NCBI GenBank assembly: GCA_025359885.1
Contig: JANYDG010000004.1
Span: forward strand, 1-49,264
Direction: 5' to 3'
Length of the DNA stretch: 49,264 bases
Source: Acidobacteriota bacterium
GTDB lineage: Bacteria > Acidobacteriota > Terriglobia > Terriglobales > Acidobacteriaceae
This document shows positions 8,346 to 20,560 of this stretch, piece by piece; positions within the stretch are counted from its first letter, which is position 1; each line of letters opens with the position of its first letter. The notes beneath the pieces were generated by a model. It saw nothing but the letters and a program-made list of their open reading frames with translations, was not told the DNA's origin and made no database searches. A program made the translations under genes and the position numbers.

Positions 8346-9086
8346 CTATTCGCTTTTGCGGAAGAACTCGATGTGCTGCAAGGGGAGGGTCTCAATCACT
8401 TTTGCGGGGACGAGGCCGACGACCGCCATCTCCTTTTGGAGCTGCTTGACGGTGGTTTTGTGAACTTCCTTGATGGGGACGTTGGGGTCTTCCTTGCGGT
8501 ATTCGACAAAAACGACCTGCCCGCCGGGCTTGAGGGCCTGGCGGATTTTAGTCATGACTTCATAGGGAAAGGATAGCTCGTGGTAGACGTCCACGAGGAG
8601 GACGAGGTCTACCGACTGCGGGGGAAGATTGGGGTCAGTCTCACTGCTCTTGTTGACTTCCACATTGGAAAGCTTGAGCGCCCGGGCGCGCTGCCGGATG
8701 GTCGAGAGCATTTCGTCCTGGAGATCGACGGCGAGTACCTTGCCGCCCTTGTTGAGTTTGGGAGCCATGAGGAAGGAGAAGTAGCCAGAGCCGGCACCGA
8801 AATCGACAACGACCTCGTTGCCCTTGAGATTGAGGGCGTCGAGGACGATGTTGGGCATTTCTTCGGTTTTGCGCTCTGGGCGGTCGAGCCAGGAGATTCC
8901 GCCGGGGCCCATGACCTGGGCGATTTCGCGGCCCATGTAGAACTTGCCGGTACCGTTGGGATCATGAATGGCATGCGTGACGTAGAGGGGCTGGGGCACC
9001 TGGGCGGGAGAGGGCGCGGCTGTCCAAATCCAGATCAGGACGAGGGAAGAAATCAGGAAGAAGCGGAGAGATTTGCTGACCTGCAT
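8346..9086 (-). CDS. Exported class I SAM-dependent methyltransferase
   Basis: The start ATG at 9084-9086 follows GGAAGG by seven bases and begins with a clear signal peptide (KSLRFFLISSLVLIWIWTAA, cleavage probably after SPA). The mature 220-residue part is a Rossmann methyltransferase: motif I VVVDFGAGSGYFSF, an acidic loop AVDLQDEM, LVLLVDVYHELSFP as motif IV and LKPGGQVVFVEYR. Substrate unknown. A SAM-dependent enzyme in the periplasm would lack an obvious SAM supply, so it may be membrane-held or use the fold differently; exported methyltransferases of this kind are seen in several phyla. A longer frame begins at 9194 but lacks a ribosome site. Confidence 0.85.
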   Translation of the reverse strand: MQVSKSLRFFLISSLVLIWIWTAAPSPAQVPQPLYVTHAIHDPNGTGKFYMGREIAQVMGPGGISWLDRPERKTEEMPNIVLDALNLKGNEVVVDFGAGSGYFSFLMAPKLNKGGKVLAVDLQDEMLSTIRQRARALKLSNVEVNKSSETDPNLPPQSVDLVLLVDVYHELSFPYEVMTKIRQALKPGGQVVFVEYRKEDPNVPIKEVHKTTVKQLQKEMAVVGLVPAKVIETLPLQHIEFFRKSE

Positions 9087-9214
9087 GGTTGTGACCTTCC
9101 ACTGGGACGTGGCGGAGTGTATCTCAGTGGAGTATACGGCGGGCGGGGTGAGACGGGGAGGAGTGGTTTTGGTGTCACGGAAAGTGGAGGGCACAGGCAG
9201 GGGTCGATCATGGC

Positions 9215-9258
9215 GGATTGGGAAGGCCGGGCAGGTTCGCCCTGCTGCTTCCCAATCC
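9215..9258. other. Strong 44-base hairpin between hppA and the methyltransferase gene
   Basis: GGATTGGGAAG at 9215-9225 pairs perfectly with CTTCCCAATCC at 9248-9258, and the interior also pairs around a TTCG tetraloop. It follows the hppA stop (minus strand) by 22 bases and has no T-tract. It may be a processing barrier, a terminator of another type or a REP-like element. Confidence 0.6.
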
Positions 9259-9280
9259 CACTGATCTTCGCTGGTTGAGG

Positions 9281-11434
9281 CTAGCGGAGGAAGAGCGGCG
9301 CCATGACAAACGTGACGGTGCAGAACAACTTGATCAACACATGGAGCGAAGGCCCGGCGGTGTCTTTGAAGGGATCACCGACCGTGTCTCCGACGACGGC
9401 GGCCTTGTGCGGTTCAGAGTGTTTGCCGCCAAACGCTCCGGTTTCGATGAGCTTTTTAGCGTTATCCCATGCGCCGCCGCTGTTGTTCATGAACGTGGCG
9501 AAGAGGATGCCGGTGATGGTGCCGACCATGAGCAGGCCTGCGACCGCTTCTGCGCCGAGGGTTGGATCGTCAACGGTAGAGAAATAGCGGAAGACGAAGC
9601 CGACAAGTACCGGCACGCAGACGGCGAGCAGGCCGGGAACGATCATCTGCTTGAGGGCGGCCTTGGTGACGATGTCAACGCAAAGTCGGTAGTCGGGTTT
9701 TGAGGTGCCGAGCATGATGCCGGGGTCAGCTTTGAACTGTCGGCGGACCTCGGCGATGATGGTTTGCGCGGCTGCTCCGACAGCCTGAATTGCGAAGGAG
9801 CTGAAGACAAGCACGAGAGCCGCGCCAATGAGCGAGGCGACGAAGACAGCTGGTTTGCTGATGTCGACCCGCTCAAAGACGAAGGCAAGATTGCCGGTTT
9901 TCTGGCGGACAAGTTCGCCGATCTCTTCAAGATATGCGGAAAACAGCAGGAATGCGGCGAGGGCTGCGGAGCCGATGGCGTAGCCCTTGGTGAGGGCTTT
10001 GGTGGTGTTGCCAACGGCATCGAGCCGGTCGGTACGGTCGCGGATTTTGTCGGGTGCGCCGGACATTTCGAGGATGCCGCCCGCGTTGTCAGTAATGGGC
10101 CCAAAGGTATCCATGGCGAGGATGTAAGCTGCGGTTGAGAGCATGCCCATGGTGGCGATCGCGGTGCCGTAGAGGCCTGCTCCGCGCTGACCGGGCAGTG
10201 CGTGGAGTCCGCAGTAATACGAGCCAAGAATGGCGGCGGAGATGGCGAGTACGGGCATGGCAGTTGATTCCATGCCGACGGCGAGGCCGGTGATGATGTT
10301 GGTGGCGCTGCCGGTAAGCGAGGCTTTGGCAATCGAAAGCACAGGCCGGTAGCGGTATTCGGTGTAGTACTGGGTGACCCAGACGAAGACGTAGCAATTC
10401 AACATGCCGATGAGCCCGGCGGCAAAGAACCAGAGATTGTCATGCAGCAGGAAGCGGACGGCCACGTAAAAACCGGCAGCGGCGCAGAGAGCGGTAATCA
10501 GGTAGCCGCGATTGAGAGCTTGCATGGGGTCTTCGTCTTCATTCTTGAGGCGCACTGTGGCGATGCCGATGATCGAGGCGAGCAGACCGAAGGCGCGGGC
10601 GACGAAGGGAAAGAAGATGCCGAGGATGCCGAATTTACCAAAGAGGACGATTGACAGGATCATGGCACCGATGTTTTCTGCGGCGGTTGATTCGAAAAGG
10701 TCAGCGCCACGGCCAGCGCAGTCGCCGACGTTGTCACCGACGAGGTCGGCGATGACGGCGGGGTTGCGCGGGTCGTCCTCGGGGATGCCTGCTTCGACTT
10801 TGCCGACGAGGTCAGCACCGACGTCAGCGGCCTTGGTATAAATGCCGCCGCCGAGCTGGGCAAAGAGGGCGACAAAACTCGCTCCAAAGCCGAAGCCGAC
10901 GATCTGGTAGGGAACCTGGGTCGGGTTATGCAATCCACCAAAAGCGATAAAGATGAGGCCCACGCCGAGCAGCGAAAGCGCCACGACAGAGAGGCCAGTG
11001 ACCGCGCCGCCTCGCAGGGCAAGCTGCAGGGCTCGGTTGAGGCTGTGATGCGCCGCAGCTGCAACGCGCACATTGGCCCGCACAGAAACGAACATGCCCG
11101 AAAATCCCGCGAGACCCGAACAGATAGCGCCGGCGAAGAAGGAGATCACTGTCTTCACCGCAAGGTCAGTGCTCTTGGTGAATGAATAAAAGATAAAGAG
11201 AAGGATGCCAAGCAGAATACTGAAACCGAAGATGGTGAGATATTGACGCCGAAGAAACGCCTGCGCACCCTCGCGAATGGCGGCAGAAATCTGCTGCATG
11301 GCTGGGGTACCCTTGTCGGAAGCAAGGACGCTTCGCGCAAACAGGAATGCTATTCCCAGCGAGACGATACTTACGATCATGACAAACCAAATCCAGCCGT
11401 CAACCCATTCAGCGGATGCACTATTGAGCGCCAT
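9281..11434 (-). CDS. hppA: K+-independent membrane proton-translocating pyrophosphatase
   Basis: This 717-residue integral membrane protein couples pyrophosphate hydrolysis to proton export. It has about 16 hydrophobic helices. The pyrophosphate and magnesium motifs are present: GGIYTKAADVGADLVGK, then DDPRNPAVIADLVGDNVGD, DNAGGILEMS, and near the end GGAWDNAKKLIE and GDTVGDPFKDTAGPS. The selector segment reads GNTTKALTKGYAIGSA, where the lysine and following threonine mark the K+-independent, proton-pumping class. The ATG at 11432-11434 has a perfect AGGAG six bases before it, so the longer frame from 11542 is rejected. Its neighbour ppdK also uses pyrophosphate. Confidence 0.96.
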   Translation of the reverse strand: MALNSASAEWVDGWIWFVMIVSIVSLGIAFLFARSVLASDKGTPAMQQISAAIREGAQAFLRRQYLTIFGFSILLGILLFIFYSFTKSTDLAVKTVISFFAGAICSGLAGFSGMFVSVRANVRVAAAAHHSLNRALQLALRGGAVTGLSVVALSLLGVGLIFIAFGGLHNPTQVPYQIVGFGFGASFVALFAQLGGGIYTKAADVGADLVGKVEAGIPEDDPRNPAVIADLVGDNVGDCAGRGADLFESTAAENIGAMILSIVLFGKFGILGIFFPFVARAFGLLASIIGIATVRLKNEDEDPMQALNRGYLITALCAAAGFYVAVRFLLHDNLWFFAAGLIGMLNCYVFVWVTQYYTEYRYRPVLSIAKASLTGSATNIITGLAVGMESTAMPVLAISAAILGSYYCGLHALPGQRGAGLYGTAIATMGMLSTAAYILAMDTFGPITDNAGGILEMSGAPDKIRDRTDRLDAVGNTTKALTKGYAIGSAALAAFLLFSAYLEEIGELVRQKTGNLAFVFERVDISKPAVFVASLIGAALVLVFSSFAIQAVGAAAQTIIAEVRRQFKADPGIMLGTSKPDYRLCVDIVTKAALKQMIVPGLLAVCVPVLVGFVFRYFSTVDDPTLGAEAVAGLLMVGTITGILFATFMNNSGGAWDNAKKLIETGAFGGKHSEPHKAAVVGDTVGDPFKDTAGPSLHVLIKLFCTVTFVMAPLFLR

Positions 11435-11623
11435 TGTAACTCCTCTCAAAGTCATGGCCCATAGGAGAGCTGGAATCGGGCCATAACCTATCCAGACCGA
11501 AGTTAGCATGAAAGCACCAGGAAGGAATGTGACAAGGCTCACGCATCATGGAAACAATATCTCCCATGACGTGCTATCACCGCGCGATAGAATCATGAGA
11601 TAGACGCATGTTTATGTGATTTA

Positions 11624-11678
11624 TAAAAACAGGCCAGCGACGGCAAGCAAACTAACTGCCTGATTGCCGCTGCTGGCC
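11624..11678 (-). terminator. Rho-independent terminator of ppdK
   Basis: On the minus strand GGCCAGCAGCGGCAA (11678-11664) pairs with TTGCCGTCGCTGGCC (11646-11632) with two mismatches, followed directly by TGTTTTTATAA. It lies 46 bases past the ppdK stop and separates ppdK from hppA. Confidence 0.85.
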
Positions 11679-11723
11679 AGTTGGCGAACCCGTTTCGCGG
11701 GCGCCTGAGGAGTTATATATCTA

Positions 11724-14474
<2,751 letters not shown>

Positions 14475-14834
14475 GATCTTCCTCCGTTACGACGCGAAGT
14501 TCAGATCCGCTCAAGTCGGGGGCCCGGAGGCCGCAGGAAGGTTGCTCTAAAGCAGAAACCCTGAGACTACCGGGGACAGGCTCACAGGAGTTCATGCTCC
14601 GCCGTCGTCAAATTTCGCAACGATTTTGCACCCTGTTGAGAGGCTGCGTCTGTGCCCGGCGTCACAGCATGAGACGACCGAAAGCAATCTGCCCCTGCCC
14701 CTCAACCTGAATTTCAATCTCGTCGTTCGAGGCTTTCGAATCCCGGTGGCGGTATCATGAAGGGTTGGACCACAATTTCCAGAGAAACCTACGCCGAATG
14801 CGGCGCTTACGGTCGGGAGCCGGGCGTTTTGAAC
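14475..14834. other. Divergent intergenic region between ppdK and the citramalate synthase-like gene
   Basis: About 360 bases that must hold promoters for both genes. I see GGAGG for ppdK near 14480 and a TTGACG on the minus strand near 14605 but no convincing -10 partner. No gene is supported. Confidence 0.5.
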
Positions 14835-16478
14835 ATGCAAAGTACGAGAACAGTAGAGCTTTTCGAGACCAGCCTCCGCGACGGACTGCAACAGCCAAAT
14901 ATTCAGATCTCGGTTCCAAACGCGATCGTTCTGCTGCAACGGATGGCCGCTTTTGGCGTGCATTACGCCGAGATTGGTTTTGCTGGTGCCAACCAGTTTG
15001 TGGGTGAATTGACCGAAGCGCTGGTAACTGTGGATACCGGCGCGATGAAGCTGGCACTGTTTGGCCGAACGCGTGGCCGCGGGATGAGGGTGGAGGAATG
15101 GCCCGACGTTCAGTTCATGCTGCGCCACAAGGCCCGGGTGCCGGTGGCAGTGATCGTGGTGAAATCGCGCCTGCTTGACGTCATCCGGTCGCTCGAAACC
15201 ACGGCGGAAGAGCACCTGTGCATGGCCTCTGAGACCATTGCATACCTGCAGAGCCACGGTCTGGAAGTGATTGTCGACCTGGAACATGCGATGGATGCAG
15301 CCTGTGGCCGGAGAGAAAACGGCGTGGCCTGCGAACCAGATTACAACCGCGAGAGCCTTGATTACTTCGAAAAGCTCGTTGCTCAGTGCGTCGAGCAGAG
15401 AGTCAGCCGCATTGTGGTGTGTGACACGACCGGCGGGGCCAGTCCTGAAGAGGTGGCAGCGGTCTTCAGTAAGCTCAGAGCCGACCACCCCGGCGGCAGT
15501 TTTGGTTTTCACGGGCACACTGACCGGGGCTTGGGTGTGGCCAACACCCGGGCAGCGATTCTGGCCGGTGCATCCCAGGTTCAGGGCACGCTGCTTGGAA
15601 CCGGCGAACGCTGCGGCAACGTCAACCTGACCACATTAGTCGGCGGGATGCAGTTGCGTGGCGAGGCCAGTTTCGTGAGCGCGGCACAGCTTCCGCGGCT
15701 GACCAGCCTGGCCCATTCTGCCTACTCCGCCTTTGGGCTTGAAGTGCCGCACGGCGCGCCCGTTGTCGGGCCGGGCGCATTTGGCACATGGGCCGGGATG
15801 CACGGCAGCAGCGAGCGGAAGAATCCAGGGGCCTACCTCTGGTGTGACCCTGCCGAAGTCGGTGCCAATCCAACCATTGGCGTGAATGGCCTTTCAGGCC
15901 GGGCCAACGTGATTTTGCTTTCTGAGGCGCTCGGGGTAGCGCTCAACGCTGCGCAGGCACAGGGCCTGATGGACGCCAACCCGGCGATGATCGAAGGCGG
16001 CGGCTACACGGTCAGCGAAGTTTCCTTTCGCCTCGCCTGCATGCGCGTGCTTGGCACCCTGCCCAACCCATTCAGCGTGAAAACCTGGCGCGTGATTGAT
16101 GAGGCGGACGAAGCTGGCACCCGCTACGTCCAGGCCTCGATGAGCCTGTCGATTGCCGGAACGCGCATTGCGACCTCCCGAGCCGAGGGCACCGGTCCGG
16201 TAGACGCACTGACCAGGACCATGCGCCAGGAGCTCGAGAAATGGTACCCAGCCATTCGCCAGATGCGGCTGGGAACCTTCAGCGTGACAGCCATCGACGT
16301 GTCGGCGCACGACTCAGCCGCACATGTCCGAGTCACGCTCAGCTTTCACGCGGACGGCCACGAGCCATGGATCACCGCCGGGGTAAGCAGCGACATGAAC
16401 CAGGCATCCCTGATGGCCATCCTCGACGGCTTCCACTATTGGCTCTTGAGGCAAGACAGCCTACTGCCCGCGCAGTAA
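14835..16478 (+). CDS. Citramalate / 2-isopropylmalate synthase family enzyme (CimA-like)
   Basis: The enzyme should join acetyl-CoA to a 2-oxoacid in branched-chain amino acid synthesis. The HMGL-like barrel begins VELFETSLRDGLQQPN and contains VVCDTTGGASPEE, GFHGHTDRGLGVANT and GTGERCGNVNLTTLVGG. The C-terminal regulatory domain (about residues 410-540) has YVQASMSLSIAG, AEGTGPVDALTRTMRQELE and AGVSSDMNQASLMAILDGFH, which fits the CimA type best. The metal-binding motif reads HGHTD rather than HTHND. The start is taken at ATG 14835 by family length (548 residues here); an ATG at 14757 would add 26 residues without homology. It stands alone and converges with the GTPase gene. Confidence 0.82.
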   Translation: MQSTRTVELFETSLRDGLQQPNIQISVPNAIVLLQRMAAFGVHYAEIGFAGANQFVGELTEALVTVDTGAMKLALFGRTRGRGMRVEEWPDVQFMLRHKARVPVAVIVVKSRLLDVIRSLETTAEEHLCMASETIAYLQSHGLEVIVDLEHAMDAACGRRENGVACEPDYNRESLDYFEKLVAQCVEQRVSRIVVCDTTGGASPEEVAAVFSKLRADHPGGSFGFHGHTDRGLGVANTRAAILAGASQVQGTLLGTGERCGNVNLTTLVGGMQLRGEASFVSAAQLPRLTSLAHSAYSAFGLEVPHGAPVVGPGAFGTWAGMHGSSERKNPGAYLWCDPAEVGANPTIGVNGLSGRANVILLSEALGVALNAAQAQGLMDANPAMIEGGGYTVSEVSFRLACMRVLGTLPNPFSVKTWRVIDEADEAGTRYVQASMSLSIAGTRIATSRAEGTGPVDALTRTMRQELEKWYPAIRQMRLGTFSVTAIDVSAHDSAAHVRVTLSFHADGHEPWITAGVSSDMNQASLMAILDGFHYWLLRQDSLLPAQ

Positions 16479-16499
16479 GGCTGCAAAACCTGGCAACCT

Positions 16500-17594
16500 T
16501 TACGCGTGCGCCGCGGGAATTCGCCGCTCAGGCGTTGGCGGGGCAGGGCTGAAGCAGTCGAGGCGCACGTCAAGTACCGTACCTTCCAGATCATTGAGAT
16601 GAGCGGCCACGATGCTTTGCACCAGGGCGGGGTCGCCTTTGGCGCGCAGATTCACAAGCACCTCGTGGCGGCCGGCTGGCGAAGCATCAAGATTCCCCTC
16701 GACCTGGGGCTCCTGGCCGGGCGCGCAGATGGCAGCCTTGAGCCAGCCGCTGGCGGAGCTGGCGAAGATCTTCAGATGAACAATCTCAATTCCTTCGGCC
16801 GCAAGCGCCAGGTCGAGGCGATCCATGAGCGGGCCAACGATCATGGCAGAGGAGACCGCTGGGGCCGATTCCAGGGCGAAACTCAGGTTGAGCCAGGCCA
16901 GCGAGGCCTCAGCCTGCGCATAACGGCCGTAGTCAATGTCGAGCGTCGTCCTGCCGGCAACGACGGTGCCGAGCAAAATTTCATCCAGCCATTGCTGAAC
17001 TCCCTGACCGGTGGTCGCGCTCAAGCGCCGCGTATGCACTCCGGCAATCTCCGGCAAGTCAGAAATTTGCGTGTCCGGATACAGATCGGCCTTGGTCAGG
17101 CAGACCAGGTCAGCCTCCTCCAACTGCTTTTGAAAGAGGAAGCCGAGGTCAGGGTCTGCATCCTCGCGCAGCAATGTGGCCGCGCGGGCCGGGTCAACCA
17201 GCACAGTGAAAGGCGCCAGCCGGTAGCGATCAAACTCCTCACGCAGCGGACCAAAGACGGTTGCTGAAATGTCTGTGCAACTGCCCACCGGCTCGGCAAA
17301 AATCACGTCGGGCGACCACTGCCGCAGGTCTTCAATGACTGAAACGAGGCTGGAGAGGCGGCAACAAAAGCATCCTCCGGCCACCTCGCCAACCGCCATG
17401 CCGCTGCCACCAGCAAGCCGGGTGTCCACCAGCTCGGTTCCCTGATCGTTGAGGATGGCCGCACAGCGCAGGCCGCGCTGCTCAAGCAACCGCGCCGCAG
17501 CCAGTATCAGAGAGGTCTTTCCCGCTCCAAGAAATCCGCCCACGATGACAATCCAGGGCCTGCTCTGCGCTTCCCGGCTCGTTCCGTCACTCAC
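16500..17594 (-). CDS. CobW/COG0523-family GTPase
   Basis: These GTPases act as metallochaperones or metal-homeostasis factors for zinc, cobalt or nickel enzymes. The 364-residue protein shows a P-loop (GGFLGAGKTS at about 19-28), the family CxCC metal motif in GGCFCCRL (about 74-81), EPVGSCTDISATV as the Walker B region, and TKAD as the guanine-specificity motif. The C-terminal half is less typical than the standard CobW-C domain. Its GTG start overlaps the stop codon of the upstream GH116 gene by four bases, so the two are coupled, although no metal link to GH116 is evident. Specificity cannot be told from sequence. Confidence 0.88.
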   Translation of the reverse strand: MSDGTSREAQSRPWIVIVGGFLGAGKTSLILAAARLLEQRGLRCAAILNDQGTELVDTRLAGGSGMAVGEVAGGCFCCRLSSLVSVIEDLRQWSPDVIFAEPVGSCTDISATVFGPLREEFDRYRLAPFTVLVDPARAATLLREDADPDLGFLFQKQLEEADLVCLTKADLYPDTQISDLPEIAGVHTRRLSATTGQGVQQWLDEILLGTVVAGRTTLDIDYGRYAQAEASLAWLNLSFALESAPAVSSAMIVGPLMDRLDLALAAEGIEIVHLKIFASSASGWLKAAICAPGQEPQVEGNLDASPAGRHEVLVNLRAKGDPALVQSIVAAHLNDLEGTVLDVRLDCFSPAPPTPERRIPAAHA

Positions 17595-20332
17595 CCCCGC
17601 ACCTCGATGTGAATCTCATCCTGCGCGGCCAGGTTCGCGGTTGATGCAAGGGTCACAACCGCATGAGAATCGCGCCTTGCCAACTGGCTCAGGACAGCCC
17701 TTCCAGCCATCGACACAGAGGCAGTACTGCCCGGCGCGGCAAATTCGCAACTGCGGCAAGCGAGGGTTCCAGCCAGCACGGTGAGCGTGAAGTGGGTGTC
17801 GCTGGCAGCCCGGCTCACGGCAAAGGTTCCCCATCCGGTGCCCGTTGACCAGAAGCATTTGAAGCGAGCACGTGCCCCGAGCGGCGCCGCAACCACCGAA
17901 GCATCCGCCCCGCTATAGCTGAATCCACTCAAGGCAACCACAGCTGACCATGACGCCATGGCGCGCGCGTAATGGTGGCCGCACTCCGCCTCGTCCCAGG
18001 GATTGCGCTTTTCGCCGTCGTACCGCAGGCGTGTATTGCGCACGCACTCCAGCCCCTCATCGACCATGCCCCAGGACATCATCAGCACCGCCGCCGTGTA
18101 TTCAAAGCCGGTCATCGTTTCGGCAAAGTAGGGGAACGGAACGTAAGGCCGCTCGGCCTTGCCGTAGTCGCAGATCACCACAGAGGCTTCGTCGTTCAAG
18201 GCAAACGTACGCTCCGTGTTGTTGTGTTCGGTCAGCTTGCGCTTGTAGTTATAGCGGTAGATTGACCGGAGTGTGGCGCGAATCTTGTCTGGCGAAACGA
18301 GCGGCCCAAGGCCGCAGATATCCGCCAGGTACTGGCCGACGAGTTGGTCAACCAGGCATCCGGCGCCCACCTGATACTCAGGGGTCTCGGTGTTCTCTGA
18401 ACCCATGTCGCTGCGCAGGTTGGCCGCGATCTCCTCCTTGCGAAAGCCCCGCGGCTTCTGAATGTAGTATTCGCCGTTAAACAGATTGGCGTCGGTCCAG
18501 CGGCTTCCCTGTTCAAAGAGGCTGCGGTAGGTCTGGGCAGAGGTAGTATCGCCGACGGCCCGCGCCATCTCTTCGCCCGCGCGCAGAGCGCCAAGGTAGT
18601 AGATGCCGCACATCGGGTTTGGTCCGTAGAACTCAACGTCGTAGGTATTGTGCTGCACACCTTCCATCACGCCATCGCGGTTTGCATCCCACCCGCCCGG
18701 CACCCAGGCAAACTCCAGCGCCTTTTTCAACGCGGGCCAGGATGCGCGCAGCAGGTCTTTGTCGCCACTGATCTTGCAGTCGAGCCAGGCATGCATGATC
18801 TGCCCCATCTGCCCATCGGCTGCCGCAAAACCCGAGCGCCCTTTGCCGGCGGGCAACAGCTGTCTGAAGTGGATCGCTCCGGCGTCGTCCATCGCATAGC
18901 CAAAGGCGCTCCGGCGCAGCGACCGCGCAAACGACGGAAACAGAAACGGAGTCACAGACTCGTAATTCCACACGTGCGTGCAGTTGCCAAAGCAGCAGCC
19001 GCGCGAATCGTCGCTGCCCTCAAAGCCGTGAAATTCACCATCGGCAGTGCGGAAGCAGGTCGTCGTCGCCAGCGTGGAAAGATTGGCGCTCGCCGCCTCC
19101 TTCACCTCGGCAGGCAGCGTGCTCTCTCGCAGGGCCTGCGCAAACATGCGCGTCTTCGCTTCGAGCGCCTTGAGATGTTGCGCCGCGTAGGCCACCGCCT
19201 CCCATGCACTCTTGAACCGCGCCGCATACGCGTTGCCGATGATGGCCTTGCCTTCGCCCCTGGGAGCCTCCCATCCGCACCAGTCGGGCGTGCGGTTGGC
19301 AAAGCGCCAGCCAAGCAGGAATTCAAAGCTCGCCGTCTCGCCCGGTGCGATGGTGCGCTTGAGGCACAGCACACCCACGGTGTTACGCGCGCCTGACTCG
19401 GGCGGCAGGTCGCCGGTTTTTGAGAACTGATCCCAGAAATGCAGCGGCGCATTCCACCACCGACCCATCGGCCAGCCAGTCCAATGCGAAACCTCGGCAG
19501 AGCCATCCACCGTCGCCGCCATCACAATTTCGCCCGCCATGGCAGCATCCAAAGCCAGCGCCGGATTCCCCAGCACCAGCCCGGCAACTCCGTTTTCACG
19601 GCGAAACTCATTGCGCCGCCCCTGATCGGCCTTTTGCTCTGCCGCGCCGCCATCGTCTTCCCGCGTGGTCACCGGGTTTTCAATCGAGAAGGCGATGCTC
19701 ACATGCGCCGCCACGGCGCCGGGATTTCTGACCCGGTAGCGCAGAATCGCCACCGGCAACCCCGAATCATCCGCGTCATGAGGAATGAACGGAGAAAAAG
19801 CGTCAAGCTCCACCTGCACCGGCAGCGCGCGATCGGCGAAATCAAGATGAGCCAGCGGATATTCGCCCGTAAAAGTCGCCGAATCCAGCCGGCTCAGGCC
19901 CGGAACATTGCTCGAACCCAGGCCATCCTGCCCCTCATACGGCGGCTGAATGCGCGACTCAAGCACCCGCGTCACCGGCGTTGCCTCCCCGGCCTGCGCC
20001 CAGATCGACGGAAAGGCGTAGGTGGGCCGGTAACCTTTGTTGGGGCGGTTGAAGATCTCCCAGTTAGTGAGCTGCCCGCGCCCACCCAGGCCAATGCTGC
20101 CGGCCGCCACCCCGCCCAGGGGAAAGGAAATCATGCGCAGTTGTCGCCCGCTGAAGCGGCGCGGATAACCGACCTCCGCTCCCAGGTGCACCGCCTGCGC
20201 ATGGGCCTGAGCTTCAGGCTCGACAGACGAGGGTGCGCCAGCAGCGCCGCGTTCCGCGAGAGTCGTCGCGCCAATTGCGCCCGCCGCCTGCTTGAGAAAA
20301 TCCCGGCGGTCGAGGGTCAGCTTACGTGTCAT
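17591..20332 (-). CDS. Tat-exported GH116 family glycosidase (glucosylceramidase/beta-glucosidase-like)
   Basis: The ATG at 20330-20332 opens a twin-arginine signal (TRKLTLDRRDFLKQAAGAIG), so the folded enzyme is probably exported. The body has the N-terminal GBA2-type domain (RMISFPLGGVAAGSIGLGG) and the catalytic helical barrel. By spacing to the archaeal enzyme SSO1353 (127 residues between nucleophile and acid/base), the nucleophile should be Glu of EFHGFEGSDD (about residue 438) and the acid/base Asp of HNTYDVEFYGPNPMCG (about 565). The family cleaves beta-glucosides, beta-xylosides or glucosylceramide; the substrate here is unknown. The length is 913 residues. An upstream frame extension from 20425 has no signal logic and is rejected. 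Confidence 0.87.
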   Translation of the reverse strand: MTRKLTLDRRDFLKQAAGAIGATTLAERGAAGAPSSVEPEAQAHAQAVHLGAEVGYPRRFSGRQLRMISFPLGGVAAGSIGLGGRGQLTNWEIFNRPNKGYRPTYAFPSIWAQAGEATPVTRVLESRIQPPYEGQDGLGSSNVPGLSRLDSATFTGEYPLAHLDFADRALPVQVELDAFSPFIPHDADDSGLPVAILRYRVRNPGAVAAHVSIAFSIENPVTTREDDGGAAEQKADQGRRNEFRRENGVAGLVLGNPALALDAAMAGEIVMAATVDGSAEVSHWTGWPMGRWWNAPLHFWDQFSKTGDLPPESGARNTVGVLCLKRTIAPGETASFEFLLGWRFANRTPDWCGWEAPRGEGKAIIGNAYAARFKSAWEAVAYAAQHLKALEAKTRMFAQALRESTLPAEVKEAASANLSTLATTTCFRTADGEFHGFEGSDDSRGCCFGNCTHVWNYESVTPFLFPSFARSLRRSAFGYAMDDAGAIHFRQLLPAGKGRSGFAAADGQMGQIMHAWLDCKISGDKDLLRASWPALKKALEFAWVPGGWDANRDGVMEGVQHNTYDVEFYGPNPMCGIYYLGALRAGEEMARAVGDTTSAQTYRSLFEQGSRWTDANLFNGEYYIQKPRGFRKEEIAANLRSDMGSENTETPEYQVGAGCLVDQLVGQYLADICGLGPLVSPDKIRATLRSIYRYNYKRKLTEHNNTERTFALNDEASVVICDYGKAERPYVPFPYFAETMTGFEYTAAVLMMSWGMVDEGLECVRNTRLRYDGEKRNPWDEAECGHHYARAMASWSAVVALSGFSYSGADASVVAAPLGARARFKCFWSTGTGWGTFAVSRAASDTHFTLTVLAGTLACRSCEFAAPGSTASVSMAGRAVLSQLARRDSHAVVTLASTANLAAQDEIHIEVRG

Positions 20333-20387
20333 TGCACATTTCCGTTCACTCAGGTATTCGCACGAATTGTAATGCCTGCCGCACTGA

Positions 20388-20427
20388 GGGTGCCCCCGGG
20401 TCCAGCAGTCAGGGACCTGGGGCACCC
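20388..20427. repeat. Palindromic element with GGGTGCCCC ends
   Basis: GGGTGCCCCCGGGTCC pairs with GGACCTGGGGCACCC around a nine-base loop. The outer GGGTGCCCC/GGGGCACCC is shared with elements at 1249, 24611 and 43384. It would lie in the GH116 leader. Confidence 0.7.
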
Positions 20428-20560
20428 AAATCTCTCAGCAAAAAACCGCCCGCTTCCCTGCCGGGAATTAACATCGATCCGCGTACACTCGCAATAGAGT
20501 CGGCACGCAAACCACTCGGTCCGCAGGCGCCCGGCCAGCAAAGGTGCCCAAAAAGCACAG

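Noticed and set aside
14592..15518. 308-codon minus-strand frame opposite the CimA-like gene
   Set aside because: It is antisense to a conserved barrel and its product is His and Gln-rich without motifs.
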